NCBI GenBank assembly: GCA_940671915.1
Contig: CALNVZ010003433.1
Coordinates: 19,162,866-19,226,865 of the forward strand
Reading direction: 5' to 3'
DNA from: Paracentrotus lividus
Lineage: Eukaryota; Echinodermata; Echinoidea; Camarodonta; Echinidae
Length of the DNA: 64,000 bases
Each line of letters starts with the position of its first letter. Positions within the stretch are counted from its first letter, which is position 1. Below are positions 39,901 to 53,100 of the stretch, in pieces. A program made the translations under genes and the position numbers. The notes beneath the pieces were generated by a model. It had not been told where the DNA came from, ran no database searches, and saw only the letters and a program-made list of their open reading frames with translations.

Positions 39901-42900
39901 TTTATTGACATCTGCCTACTATATTTTGTAACGAAATAAGCATTTGACGTCTTTTAATATATCGATGAAGACACATCGCAAAATTGCTCTATTTACTTAC
40001 AGTTCTGTAATTCTATTAATGTATATTTTGTACATTTTTGCAACATTCTCAGTAGAGCTAATTTATTTAACATGAATTTTAAAAGTTATTGCAATGTAAC
40101 AGTGTATCTGTGATATGATAACTCAATACTTTCTGTCATTGGTGACAATTTAGTATCTTGATCTTTTTCAATTTCAAAAATGAATGTAACAAATATTAAT
40201 ATTCCTTTCTGCCTGAATTTTCTAATATCCTGCCGTGTTTTTAAATGGGAACAATTTATGTGATTATTGCAGATCATGTTAAGGAAGTTTGAAACTGCTT
40301 ACTTATTAATTATGGTGAGTGTGTTTGCATGAAAGGGAAAACTAATGATTGGTTTTACTTATAGTGCTATTTTGGTGGCGATATATTTATCCCAGTTAGG
40401 TAAATGCGTGCTGGTAAAAAGAAATTAGCTAAATGCTTGCATTTAAATTAGTTTCCAAGCTAATATCCTTAAGTCCCAGACTGGACCGACAAATGAAATA
40501 GCCAAAAACGAAAGCTAATATGCTATATAAATACAACAATTCAAAATTAAGGCGTTTTTATTGTCCATACTAGAAAGTATTTAAAATTAAAAAGATGACC
40601 GAAACCTCAACCAGGCCCCCTCCCGAATACTTGTAAAATTCCCACTAATTTAATAGTGCGAGTGATGAGTCAAAGAATGTTAATGGAATGCTACAAGCAG
40701 TCCTGCGGCTAGGCATGATTGCGTTTCGCCTTAGAAAACACGTTTGTATTGCTATGTCAGGACAATAGACGCCCTGTGAGCTAGAATTCTATTGTTATGA
40801 AATGAAAGGGGCAAATTCAATCATGCCTGGCCACAGGACTGCTGTAACATTCCATTAACATCCTTTGACGTCATCACTCGCACTATTAAATTAGGGGTAA
40901 TTTTACAAATATTTGGGAGGGGTGGCCTGGTTGAGGTTCGGTCATCTTTTTAATTAAATACTTTCTAGATGGACAATAAAAACGCCTTAATTTGGAATTG
41001 TTGTATTATAAAGCAATTAAGCTTTCGTTTTTGGCTATTTCATTTGTCGTCCGGTCTAGGACTTTAAGCTTGTGAAGGTGAATATTAGCACATATACAAG
41101 AATTTTATTTATTATTAAGGGTAAGAGTGTCACAGGTACAATATTTTTTCAATGTTTTTTTATCATGTGACCAGTTCGTAAAACATTGAAATTATTCAAG
41201 ATCGTCATCTTTGTCATGATCTGTATCACCATCACTATCATCATCACCTTCAAGTCAATTATCATTAACATGACTACCATCCATCATCATCCATCACTAT
41301 CATTTCCAACCATCATCAATCATCATCAATCGTCGTCGTCGTCGTCGTCATTCTCCTCCTCAATTGTTAGAAAATAACAGGTGCAGCCTTGTTTGCAATT
41401 AAAGCAGGTCATTTATTGCAATATTCTCTTTATGTACAAATAAACAGTCCGAATCCAAATGGATACAATATTCAGCATTGCAGTTATTCAAAATATAGCA
41501 TAATTGGAATTTGTCATGGCAACAGATGGAACAATATGATTGTATGTACTCAACCTTTATGATGTTGGATATTATGAATGTATAATTTTTTCTTTTGGAG
41601 GGGTACTTACTTAATTAGTACATTAATAACCAGTTTAGATATGAAAATGAGGACAAATAGAATAAGAACATTTAGTTCATTTTCTGTATGTAGTATATTT
41701 CAATGTATATAATGTGTTGTGAATACTTCTTCCAAAAGGGAAAATATATGAAATCAGATGGAAACCTAACATCTATTGTTTTATCGTTCTTGTTGTGTGT
41801 AAGGGCATCCACAATCTTCTCTGAAATCCCTTAAAATTTTTACCCTCCCCCCCCTTTTCTTCTACTTCCATAACATTATGATTCATTATAACAAACAAAA
41901 AATGTATAACATTTTTTTAACAACACCTTTGTTTTGTATGATCTTTATCAAGGAATATCATGACTATATATATGCCACTCAAAGTCGGAGCAGTCTTCAA
42001 TAACAAGATTACTGCACCTGAATGCAGATATAGTTACAAGAACTATACCTTTACATGCATAAAATCCATTGATGTAAGCATACATGTCTACGGATACAAG
42101 AACCTGCAAATTTAGTAAAAAGCACGTTTATATTTTGCTGGCTCATTCAACACTTCTATAGCATGATAAACAATTAGTTATATTAGTTCATTAAAAGAGC
42201 TCAAGATTGGGTTTAGGCTAGCTCTCCAAAGACATCCAGATACTGTACATAGCTTTTGTATGACATAAGAAGGGTATATTTCTAAGAAATCTATTAAAGA
42301 CAGGGACCCTCTATTCATTAACTTTTCTTCTTCAATACTCTAAGTCATATATTTCGCGTATATAACATTTGCCAATTTGGACTAGTTAACGAGTGGATTT
42401 TTTAATATATTTTCTGTACTAGAAGTAGCCTAAATAGTGGAGATTTTTCACAAAGATGTACTCTGAAAAATCGCAAAACTCGCTCCTAACAAATATATAG
42501 CTTATTTAAATATTCCTTTTAATAACATGTTTAAAAGTTCCAATTCACATGGTAAAGTTGGAAATTCAATTGACCAATTCCAAAATTTCAATCCATACTT
42601 TACTTTCAAAATTCCTGGTTCCAAGATACAAATCATGAACAGATAGACATATGGTTGTACACATAAAGTAGGCTTTTGATCTGAATGGTTGCACAGCGGC
42701 CTGTGATTTGTAGACTTATAGGATTCACTTGATCAGTGTGTCAGGCCGGAACGTCTCCAATCTTTTCTTCTAACTTCTTGAGTTGCTCGTTTGACACATC
42801 ATCCTCGCTCATACCTCCACCTGAAAATTGGCAACCAGAATATGTGATTTAAATTCATTTTGAGCAATTTTCCATCAAATGTTAGCATAATTACCATTAA

Positions 42901-45900
42901 AGGGATTACATCTCAGTCTGAGGTAAAAAAAAAAAAAAAAGGTGTAGAGACAGAGCACAAAATCAACCCCAAAAGCAAACGTGTGTATATACACTCTACG
43001 GTGTAGGCCTTCTTGGATTAGAAATTACAGACAATAAACTCTTTGCCCGTATTCACAAAGGTGGCCTAAGTTAAACCTAGCTTAAATCTGTGGTTTAACT
43101 ATGACTAGCAAAATGGAGATAACAATCTTGAAAGTCAATGTTTGATTTATCAGAATTTTTAGTACTTAAACTATTAAAAACTGCACGGGAATGATAAGTC
43201 CAAAGTTTCTTACCACTAAAGCATGATTCCAGAATCCTGTAAACGTGTAAGTAATATTACAACATAGACACATTTGTCCTCCCATTTTGCTAGCCATAGT
43301 TAAACCTCAGATTAACTATTAGGCCACCTTTGTGAATACAGGCTTTAGGCCTATGACATTTGAACTCATTACTCCAAAGATATTTAAATTGCCTTCTTCA
43401 GATTGTCCCGCTCAATTATAAAGTTCATATAAATAAAATCAATAAGGTATTGTTGTGTGAGGGATATAAAGCTAATAACTAGCAGTGAGGATAGCTATCC
43501 CCATTTATACCCACTTGGTCATATCCAATGTGTGTCTACATGTATTACAACATTGGCTAGCCAATTTGGTCTAATTGCTATTTGGTTCAATTATCACTTT
43601 GGTTCAAAATTCACTTGGCTATTGTCGATTTCTTCAAATTTCCAGATGGTCCAATTGCCTCTACTTACATGTACTTATGTCTACTTACTTTTCCTCAATT
43701 TGTCAAATGAAAAATTAGGGTCAGTCGCAAATTGTAGACTAAATGAATGATGTTAGATGAAGTTGATATTAAAGAAAATAGGTATAGCCCATCTTAAAAT
43801 TAGATAAAATGGTAAATGGGTAAGTGGCATTTAGCAAAATGGTTAGTAGACAACATGTTGTAAGCGAAAAGGAATAAGAGTAGACAAAGTGAGTTTAGAC
43901 CAAGTGGCGATTTACCATTGTCCCATGAACATCTTTATCATGATTATTAGCTAACTATCTTACCTGCTCTACCAGAGACGAGTACTTTCTGGTACGTAGA
44001 AACTGTAGCATGTTCTGGACGCCATGTTTGAGGGTTACGATTGAACTAGGACAGCTGGTACAAGCTCCCTGGAGCTTTAGCTTCACAACTCCATCTTCAA
44101 AACCCTGAGAGAAGAGAGAGAGAGAGAGAATATAAATAATAGACTTAACTTTTAAGTGGAATTTGTTATAAACAGGTTTGATACTAGAAGGTCATGTATG
44201 TAATTGTGCTTATTCCAGCTATTTTTATTCTTTTGTTTGTTTACCCTGATAAATAGAGATTCCTGATCAATATGACAAGATAATTCATTATAACGGAGTT
44301 TCCACTTTAATGAGTATAACATATGTAAACAGGGTAGCGCACCATCTGTAAGTTGGAAAAGAAAACTATTCTTCTATAGGGGTCTTACACACCCAAAAAA
44401 ATCAATTAATAACATGTACAGTACATGAAATTTATACACTCAGTTTTACATACTCATCGCTTAAATGAAAATGTTCTTTTGTCACAATCGGGTATATTTA
44501 TGTAACAGATAATATTCTAATAAAGAATCAAAAACACTAAAATAATTAACTTTTATGTTTAAAATAGTTAAGATTTTTAAACTTCAATAACAACCCAGTA
44601 CTTATCAACATACATGTTCACATACCAACAATTCAAACTTGCTGACAAGTGAATATGGGGGCAGGTGAGGTCTAAAGTGGATTCCTAAATCAATGGCCCT
44701 TTCCCTCAAATTTATATTTTTCCAATCACTGTCCTGTGAGGTTCGAAGCATAATTAATTCCTTCACTCCTAAGAATGAAATGCAAATGAGCTTTCACAAA
44801 TCAGTCGCAAACTCACTCAGAGACGAAGGAAGATGAAGATTTGATCCGTGCTTCAATCAACGACGGGTTTTAGCCAATTTTACATTTTTTTTAAATTTTA
44901 GCAACTGTAAGAAGAAAATAAGCCGTACAGTGCTCTTGTCTATGACGTGCTATACATGATAGTACATTAAGTTAAGCGGTAAGATTTAAGACTTGCGCCC
45001 CCTTTATTGTGACGTCATATAAGTCAAGTTAAGATTTCTTTATTTCAATTTGAAATTACACATGTAATGTTACAGGAAGCCTTTGTTACATCACTCAAAC
45101 TGCTCGTTCTTGAATGTGCAAAACAGAAGATAAGGAGGAACACAGATGAGTGCAACTACAGTCAAATCTTGACCATCCTTCGTCTCCGAGAGAGTCCGCC
45201 ATTGATTTGCAAAAGCTCCCTAAAAACAAAACAACAACGGCAGTGCGAATTACCTGGGTACCCCACCCTGAACTCAGGTGGGGGTGGGGTGATAGCAACG
45301 TCACCAAAAGTGCGGGTACTGTGCAACCCTGCCACGCTAAAAGGGAGTGTGAAGGACAGTGAGGAGTCAAAGGTCACGCTACCAGTGACCTCATCATGGT
45401 CAGAGAGGTCGTCGTCTGTTTGGGGTCATTATTGTTGTGTTGTAGGTAATGATTATTCAGTATATTTTCACATCCGATGAGTAACAGGGTTCAAAATGGG
45501 ATTCATCATTAACGGTGTGGGGTATTGATCAAGAGGTCAAGTCAGGTCGGGTCGAGTAAAATTAGGAAGGTCAAAGGTGAATGGAGTGGGGTGGTGATAG
45601 TGAACATGCAAACACAACACACAGTGAAAGGGAAGGTGGTTATGAGAAGGATAGAACAAATGAAAGAACGTGAAGGGGTTAGGCAAAGCATAAAGAAAAG
45701 AAACAAAAAATAGAGAGTTAACATCAAATTATAAAGATACAAAAAATATTAAAAGACCAAAACTAAATTGCACAAAGATTAAGACAACATGTATTTAATA
45801 CAATTAACCATAGGCAAAATATCTATGCAAAAAACGTTGAGATATACACAAGTATTACACGATTACATAACTAAATTAAGAGCATGCTACATGCAATTCT

Positions 45901-47126
45901 ATTCCTATAAAAAAATTAAATTAAAGAATTTTGAAGCTGAAATTTTGTTCTATAAATAATGAGCATGCAACTATATCTTAGATAGCCTTCATGGAATAAC
46001 ATGCATCAGAATAACATAAATCAATTTGTTCATCACAGGAAATTATTCTTTCTCAGGAAAGTGAAATATATTTTTGAAGGTTAAGACAGTTCAAGAGGTT
46101 AGTTTAAATAGTACAATCTAACTTTTGGAAATTGTAGTCAAGTTTCCAAAAAGTTCACCTCAAAGTCTAAAGCCCTGGAGCTTTGATGAGTTTAATTTTC
46201 TTGATCTTGACTTTCTGTAAGAGGTCTATACCAGTAAACCTCCTACTCAACAAAACATAATCTTTATCAACCAATTTTAGAATTAAAAACACTAACAACC
46301 CCAAAATAAAAATCCACACATGCATTCGACAATAAAAATAAAGAAAGTGCATGCAACTAACTGCAAAGAAAGGTACCCACAAAAAACAACATCAAATTAA
46401 AACAATAAAAACAAAGGAGATGACATGTAAATACAGTAAAATTGTTTCAACAGGGAAAAAGATTAACACACCTCATTTTGAATAGTCCTTTGGGTCAAAA
46501 CTACAACAGTCTAATTAGAAGAACCACACTGCCACTAGATTCACATGGTCACAAAAACAATGTGTGACAATGAAAAAGATTAAATTGAATCTACCTAAAA
46601 TCTGGGATTAATTTCTGAGTATGAAGTACTCACCAAGTGTTTGTCTATAGCCAGCATCACGTGCGGACTCAGTATATGATTCTGCAGCAGACAGCTCAGC
46701 ATCGCTGGTCTCGTGCTCTTCTACGGCTCTAGCCAAGCGATCTTGGACAACAGAGGGAGTCTGACGTTCGGTATCCGTTCCTATGAGGCTTGCTGGACGA
46801 GATAACTGGCTGCTCGATAAAATTGACATGATTATATAAAAAAGGAAAGTACATGTAAACTCTTTTATGATGTTGTTCATCTTGTGCAATCCTATAGTAA
46901 TGATTAGCAGGGAAATGTATTGTACAATCAAATTCATTTGAAACAATAATTATGACCTAATATCACTTGCATATGAGTTTCATGTAATATAGAATTCAGG
47001 TCGAACTCGTGTAAGGTCTAAGTAGGAAAAAGAATAATGAGAAGTTTGTGCAGTGGTGCCATACTTTTATGCCTATGATTTAGATGAAATATGCTGGTGT
47101 GATTGCCTCATTAGGGACCCCCCCCC

Positions 47127-47158
<32 letters not shown>

Positions 47159-50100
47159 AACAACAACAACAAAAACCAAAAAAAACACACACACACAAAT
47201 GAACTATTGAAATGCAAGGCTTGATTTTGCCCAAACTTTGTACATGCGCAATTTTGACACTGTTTTTTAAGCCAAGTGTTCATTATCTGTCTTAGCAGAG
47301 ATGTATCCTATGGTATAGGAGTGGTGCAGAATAAGTACAAAACTGTTTTAACCTTCCAGCAGTGTACATAAAGAAAATTAATCCATAGAACAGCTCATTA
47401 GCTGTTCATCATCAGTTTTAATTCAAACCAATACCAGATTGATAACATGTTTTATCTCTTACCCTGTAACAGCAAGCCTGACTGTGCCTTTGCTCTTTCT
47501 TAGAATGGAGATGACTTTGTTCTGTGTCATACCAACAAGACTCTGCCCATTCACCTGGTAAAGAAATCAAGAATACACAGCAATTACATGTATGATTAAA
47601 ACTGATGCTGAAAACAAAAATTTACTTTGAAAACTGATCTTTTTAAATACTTAATAAATATTTCAAGTGGCTTTAAAAATTGTAAAGCACATTTTGAGGG
47701 TCCTAACGATAGAAGAACTTATTGTATCAATCAGGATTGAATCAATTTCGGTAAACCTGTATGTATAAATGTCTAAATGTATAAAGTGGCTTTCTTAATT
47801 CTGATATAAAAAGGTAATAGGGACAATTGCTATAAAAGAATCATACTGTATTAGCTAATATATTCGCATACATAAACTACGTGACTGAGGGCTTCTAGTG
47901 CATATTCGCGTGTAATTCAATTCGTGTACACAATTATCATGAGTAACTTTACCAAGCGAGTTACGGGTGAGGATATATTTGTGTGGTGTTAAATTGTGAA
48001 ATTTGCAAAAGTAAAATCCCCACAGTAATGCTGTTTTTTCTTATAAGTTTTCAATGTTTAACAACTAAATGTGAGTTTAAGTAAAATGGTGGCTTACACC
48101 ATACAAATGTAGCTTAAATGTACATAAACTTGAACATTCGCTTCTTGAATCCAGTGATGTCAGTAATAACGCATACAATAAAACAATTTGATCAGTTATA
48201 TACATGTACTTGGATAATTTGATTAGGTAAATACCTGTAGAAGTCTGTCTCCAATCTTCAGCCTACCATCCCTACCAGCCACGCCCTCTGGGGTAACAGT
48301 CTTGATAAAGATACTGGTCTTACCCCCCTTCTCCGCTCCTACCACACTGAAGCCTAGTCCTCCTCCTTCTGGCTTCTCCAAATCTATCCATACAATACCA
48401 CCCTGCGGCAACAAATGAAATATCGAAAGAAAAAAACTTATATGTATTCAAATTCCAAGACTGTCACATTTAATATGGGGCATCGTAAAACCCAACAGGT
48501 TAAAAAACTGGAGTTATTGATAAACAGAAGTAATACAAGCTTAACTAGAAGGGCCGTCAAAGGCGGCATACCCACGCCTTGGTGGCGCTACAGAGTAGTT
48601 GTAATACTATGGGGTCAAAACTGAAATCTACATTATGTGTACTAATTAAACCCCGGATGATTTTGTCTTAACGCATATATATCATATAGCATATAGCATA
48701 TAATAATAGGCACTGCGCAGACTTGGGCACTCTTACTTACTATACTCAAAGAAAAGGTCAATGCAATGAAAAACATGAGAATCTCAATAAAACAACTTAT
48801 GCTAAAAGGCATACAATTCCGTATAAAACAACAAAATAGACGAACAGATATAAAACTGTGCAAGGAAACGTACTAACAGCCACACACCCGGGTTGCCCTC
48901 GGTTAGCGAACAACCCAATCGTCTCCACGCTGACCTGCTCCCCGGCCTATGTGTGACCGCAGTTCGTTAACCCTGCTCAGTCACGGCATTGGAGCTTCCT
49001 AAAAAATCGCTTGGGATCCTTGCCGCACTGGTAGCGTGGTCCCAGCTGATGATATTAATGTACTGATCATAAAAAATAGGTCTGCAAAACTCCTACCTTA
49101 TGACCTTGGCGAGAAGATGTTCTTTATAGCCTACACCGTTTGTTTTTGAATTGTGTTACGTTTGTGCGCATGCATGGGATATGGGCTTAGCTGGGTTATA
49201 CTGCGCTTTACCTTTGGAAAAGACCAATTTAAGAGCTACTGCGCACTTGAACTTTTGGTTGGTGTTTGCGCTATCTCCACTGAGGCGGATTACGTGCGAA
49301 ACGGTGATCGGATCGGGCCAGAGTAAACAAAAAAGGTCACACAGAATCTGCAGGGATCAACCAATCATCACCTAAATCTAATCGATTCTTTCCTCTCCAC
49401 TATCCAAACAATCTCTGAAAAATTTTGGTGCAAATCCGTTCACCCGTTCCTTAGTTATCTTGTACACAAACCAAAATAACAAACAAACAAACAAACAAAC
49501 AAACAAACAAACAAACAAACAAACAAACAAAAAACAAACAAAACATACGGAACCTTTACAATACCCTGCCCGATTTCATCGGCGTGGGTAATAACTTATG
49601 TGTACATTTCTGTTCAAAATAATCTCCCATTAGCAGTTGTTTGAAGAACAATCAACAGTGAAATGTAATAATCAAGCCTTTCAAGAGAAAATATAAATTC
49701 GCTAATTGCGACAAAGTATAATTGTGACTCTTACCTCTCCTATACTAAGATTTCCTCCTTCGCTTCCCTGAGCAGAAGGGGGCCTTCCTGTTGGAGTCCC
49801 AATCCTAGCAGAAGTAGAGAACTCACTCCCAGTGGGTGAATCCCTCGCATTGTTCACCTGCTTCCGGAAGTTACCCAAAGGAGACTTAACCCCCCTGGGC
49901 GTGGTGGAAGACGGGTCGTAGGACGACGTCTTCCCCATCGGTAGCGGAGGGAGACGGGCAAGTTCAGGCTCCAGCTCCTGCTCGATGGAATCATGACGAG
50001 ACCGCTGAGGGGAGCTGTCAATTTTCTCAGGGGATGATATGTCACGCGGGGTTGAAGACGGCGAGAAGGCAACATCAGAACCTAGGCTATCGACGTCATC

Positions 50101-53100
50101 CTCTTGTTGGTCGCTTTCTCCATATGGAAGGGACGGAGACTGGGCTTCAGTGAGGGAGGGGAAGGCTTTGACAGTGGACGGTACAGTGCTGGGGGAGAGG
50201 GGGCTAAGGGGTGGGGATGATAGAGATGTCGGGGAAGTTGGGATGTCCAATGGGCTGGTCACAGATCGCTGATGAAGAAAACCAATTAAAATTTTTATTT
50301 TCTAAACTCGTTATTTTTATGAAATACTATCATGACAAACACTATTGTATCATAGAAAGCTACACTGTCAATTGATTTTACATGTCATATATTCAATTAA
50401 GTTAATTAAAGGAATGTTGGATACATATCTACAACTGCATGTACAAAAAAAACATTTGGCCTGTCATGGCTGATATAGAATAATTAGACCCATAGAATCT
50501 CAAATGTGTCAGTGTTTTAAAGACTTAATGCATGAAATCTCTATTAGAGTCTTTTTGGTTACACAAAAAAGGAATTGTATCAATAAGCAACATCACAAAA
50601 AGAAAATTGTTTTTATAAAAGGATCCCTGCTTTTCATAAAGTACATATGGTAAGTTTCTGGTTCTTGCTATTTTATTTCATCAATTTTTTGTTGCGACAA
50701 ACTTACAGTGGGACTCTTTGATTCTTGATCGACAGATGGCTGAGGTGTATAACCTCCATGGCTCTTCTCCAGATCCTTCATGATGTCTCCTACCTCATCA
50801 AGACGGCTTTCATCTTCTTTATCGCTAACCGACAGATCCTAGACATCAATAAATAATAGTAGAGTTCAGTAAGAGTTAATGCACAATACCGAGTGAGTCA
50901 AAAAAAACTTTACACCTAGAAAAATGTCAATAAAAAGAAAACCAATTTATAAATTCTAAATTATTTTACATATTCTGAAAGAGTAACTCCTCCCGCATCT
51001 TCTGGTACCATTTTTGTGTGGTATGTTTTATGCTTGGATGAACACGACGCATTGTTTGCGAACATGCAAATTTCGAATTGTGCCAGGGTGTGGATGAAAT
51101 TGAAACAACAAAGGCTGAAAAAAAAAAGCAACTCCTTTGTTAATATAATAGCATAACTTTTTAACGAAAATGTCTTTCACTTAATAACTTGGCATGGGTG
51201 TTGTTACACATATTGTCTACATTTTGTATGAAAATTAGATTGACTCGTCAAGTAATGCACGAATGAGTACACATCAAAGAGTAAATTGCCACTGACAGAG
51301 CTAAAAAGGTCTCCTAAAACTTTTGAAAAGAGATTATTTTGTCTTTGACGTGTGCTCACTCCTGCCAGACTCTACAGATTTATCTCATTTTCATAGAGAA
51401 TGTAGTCAATATGTGTAACAACACCCCTGCCAAGTTATTAAGCGGAAGACATTTTCGTTAAAAAGTTATGCTATTTTATTAACAAAGGAGTTGCTTTTTT
51501 TGTCAGCTTTTGTTGTTTCAATTTCATCCCCACTATGGCACAATTAGAAATTTGCATGTTCGCAAACAATGCGTCGTGTTCACCCACGCGTAAAGACATA
51601 CCACACATAAATGGTACCAGAAGATGCGGAAGGAGTTACTCTTTCGGAATATGTAAAATAATTTACGGTTTATAAATTGGTTTTCTTTTTATTGACATTT
51701 TTCTAGGTGTAAAGTTTTTTTTGACTCACTCGGTATATACACTGTACTCTTCATCATTGTATAGTGATAAATAATATCATAGTGCTTTTTTTTTTCTTCT
51801 GATGTACATCTGCTTTACCAAATACCAATTCAATAATGGACAAGAGACAGGTGATTTTGAAGGAAAGCTAACCAAGGAAAAGGGGGGATTCATGTCTGCG
51901 GGCAGCTATCTTCAAATCAAATTCATTACCCAGATCTTAATTTTAGGTGGAAAGACAAGTTGTTATTGCCCTAACATATCTTATTACTTAATTATAAACC
52001 CCTCCCAAAAAGTTTCGCAAATGGACTTTGGGTCATGATATCTTTTCAGGTAAGCTTTAGTTATTCCTGATATTCATACCACTGGAAAGATAATTTATTC
52101 CCCTTTCTATTGAAATCCTATTTGTAATGATTTTGTCATGCTTCAATGCACAGAATATCAAAGTATGGAGAAAAGTAAAAAGTCAAATGTTGTAAAATAC
52201 ACTTTTATGATCACATTGAAGTTCCGCAACTTGACTTTAGGTCCTGATAACTTTGGGGATATTTTCTAATTTTTATTGAATTCTATACCATTGTCAAGTT
52301 AATTTATTCCTCTCTTGATTGATACCTTATTTGTCATGGTGATGTCATGCCTGGGTCCACAGAAACCCTGAATGCCACCTGAATACATGGCAAAGTGAAA
52401 GATCATTTTCAGTTTAAATTTCTGTAACACTACTTTGAACCTTGATACATTTTAATGTGGGTTTTTAATCATTATCAATTTTCATAGCATTAAAAAGTCC
52501 ATTTATTCTTCTTTTTATTGATGCCCTATTTGCTATAGTAACATCATGTTTGAATGCACATAATTCATGAATATAATGCAAAGTAAAAAGTGAAAAGTTG
52601 CGAAATGCATTGTTATTGCTGGCAACAGACAGTAATACTGACAATAGGCATTCAATTTGCAACATTTAACTTCTGACTTGTCCTAACATTCAGGTGTTCT
52701 GTGCATGCAAGAACAACACTCTCGCCACAACTAGGGTGTCATTAAAAAGAGAAATGAATTTACTTGACAATGGTATAAAATTCAATAAAAATGAGAAAAT
52801 ACCCCAAAAAGTTATCAGGGCCTAAAGTCGAGTGGCGGAACTTCACTTTGATAAATGCATTTTGCAACATTTGACTTTTTACATTTCTCCATATTCTGAT
52901 ATTCTGTGCATTGAAGCATGACAAAATCATTACAAATAGGATAACAATAAAAAGGGGAATAAATTATCTCTCCAATGGTATGAATATCAGGAATAACTAA
53001 AGCATACCTGAAAAGTTATCGTGGCCCAAAATCCATTTGCGAAACTTTTTGGGAGGGGTTTATTTTAAAATGAAACACACTTAAATTTGATCCATCCATT

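Larger units (their letters stand above)
32633..44490. repeat. Inverted copy of about 21256-32435
   Basis: Reverse-complement colinearity runs from the acidic-linker exon (32910-33050) through the phosphatase stop (37838-37840) and the foldback (about 40470-41070) to the NFU1 CXXC exon (43964-44104). It ends inside NFU1 intron 5 at about 44490, where the sequence switches abruptly to unique DNA. Errors are severe from about 33900 to 36200 and light afterwards. Confidence 0.93.

Noticed and set aside
45067..45480. 137-aa + strand ORF
   Set aside because: It is the antisense shadow of the candidate - strand cassette exon, which has proper splice sites and phase.
46820..46946. Hydrophobic start that looks like a membrane anchor upstream of the linker exon
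   Set aside because: It is intron translated in frame; the acceptor at 46810-46812 excludes it.
49475..49540. Regular CAAA spacing as a possible CRISPR-like or satellite array
   Set aside because: It is a simple four-base microsatellite without spacers.
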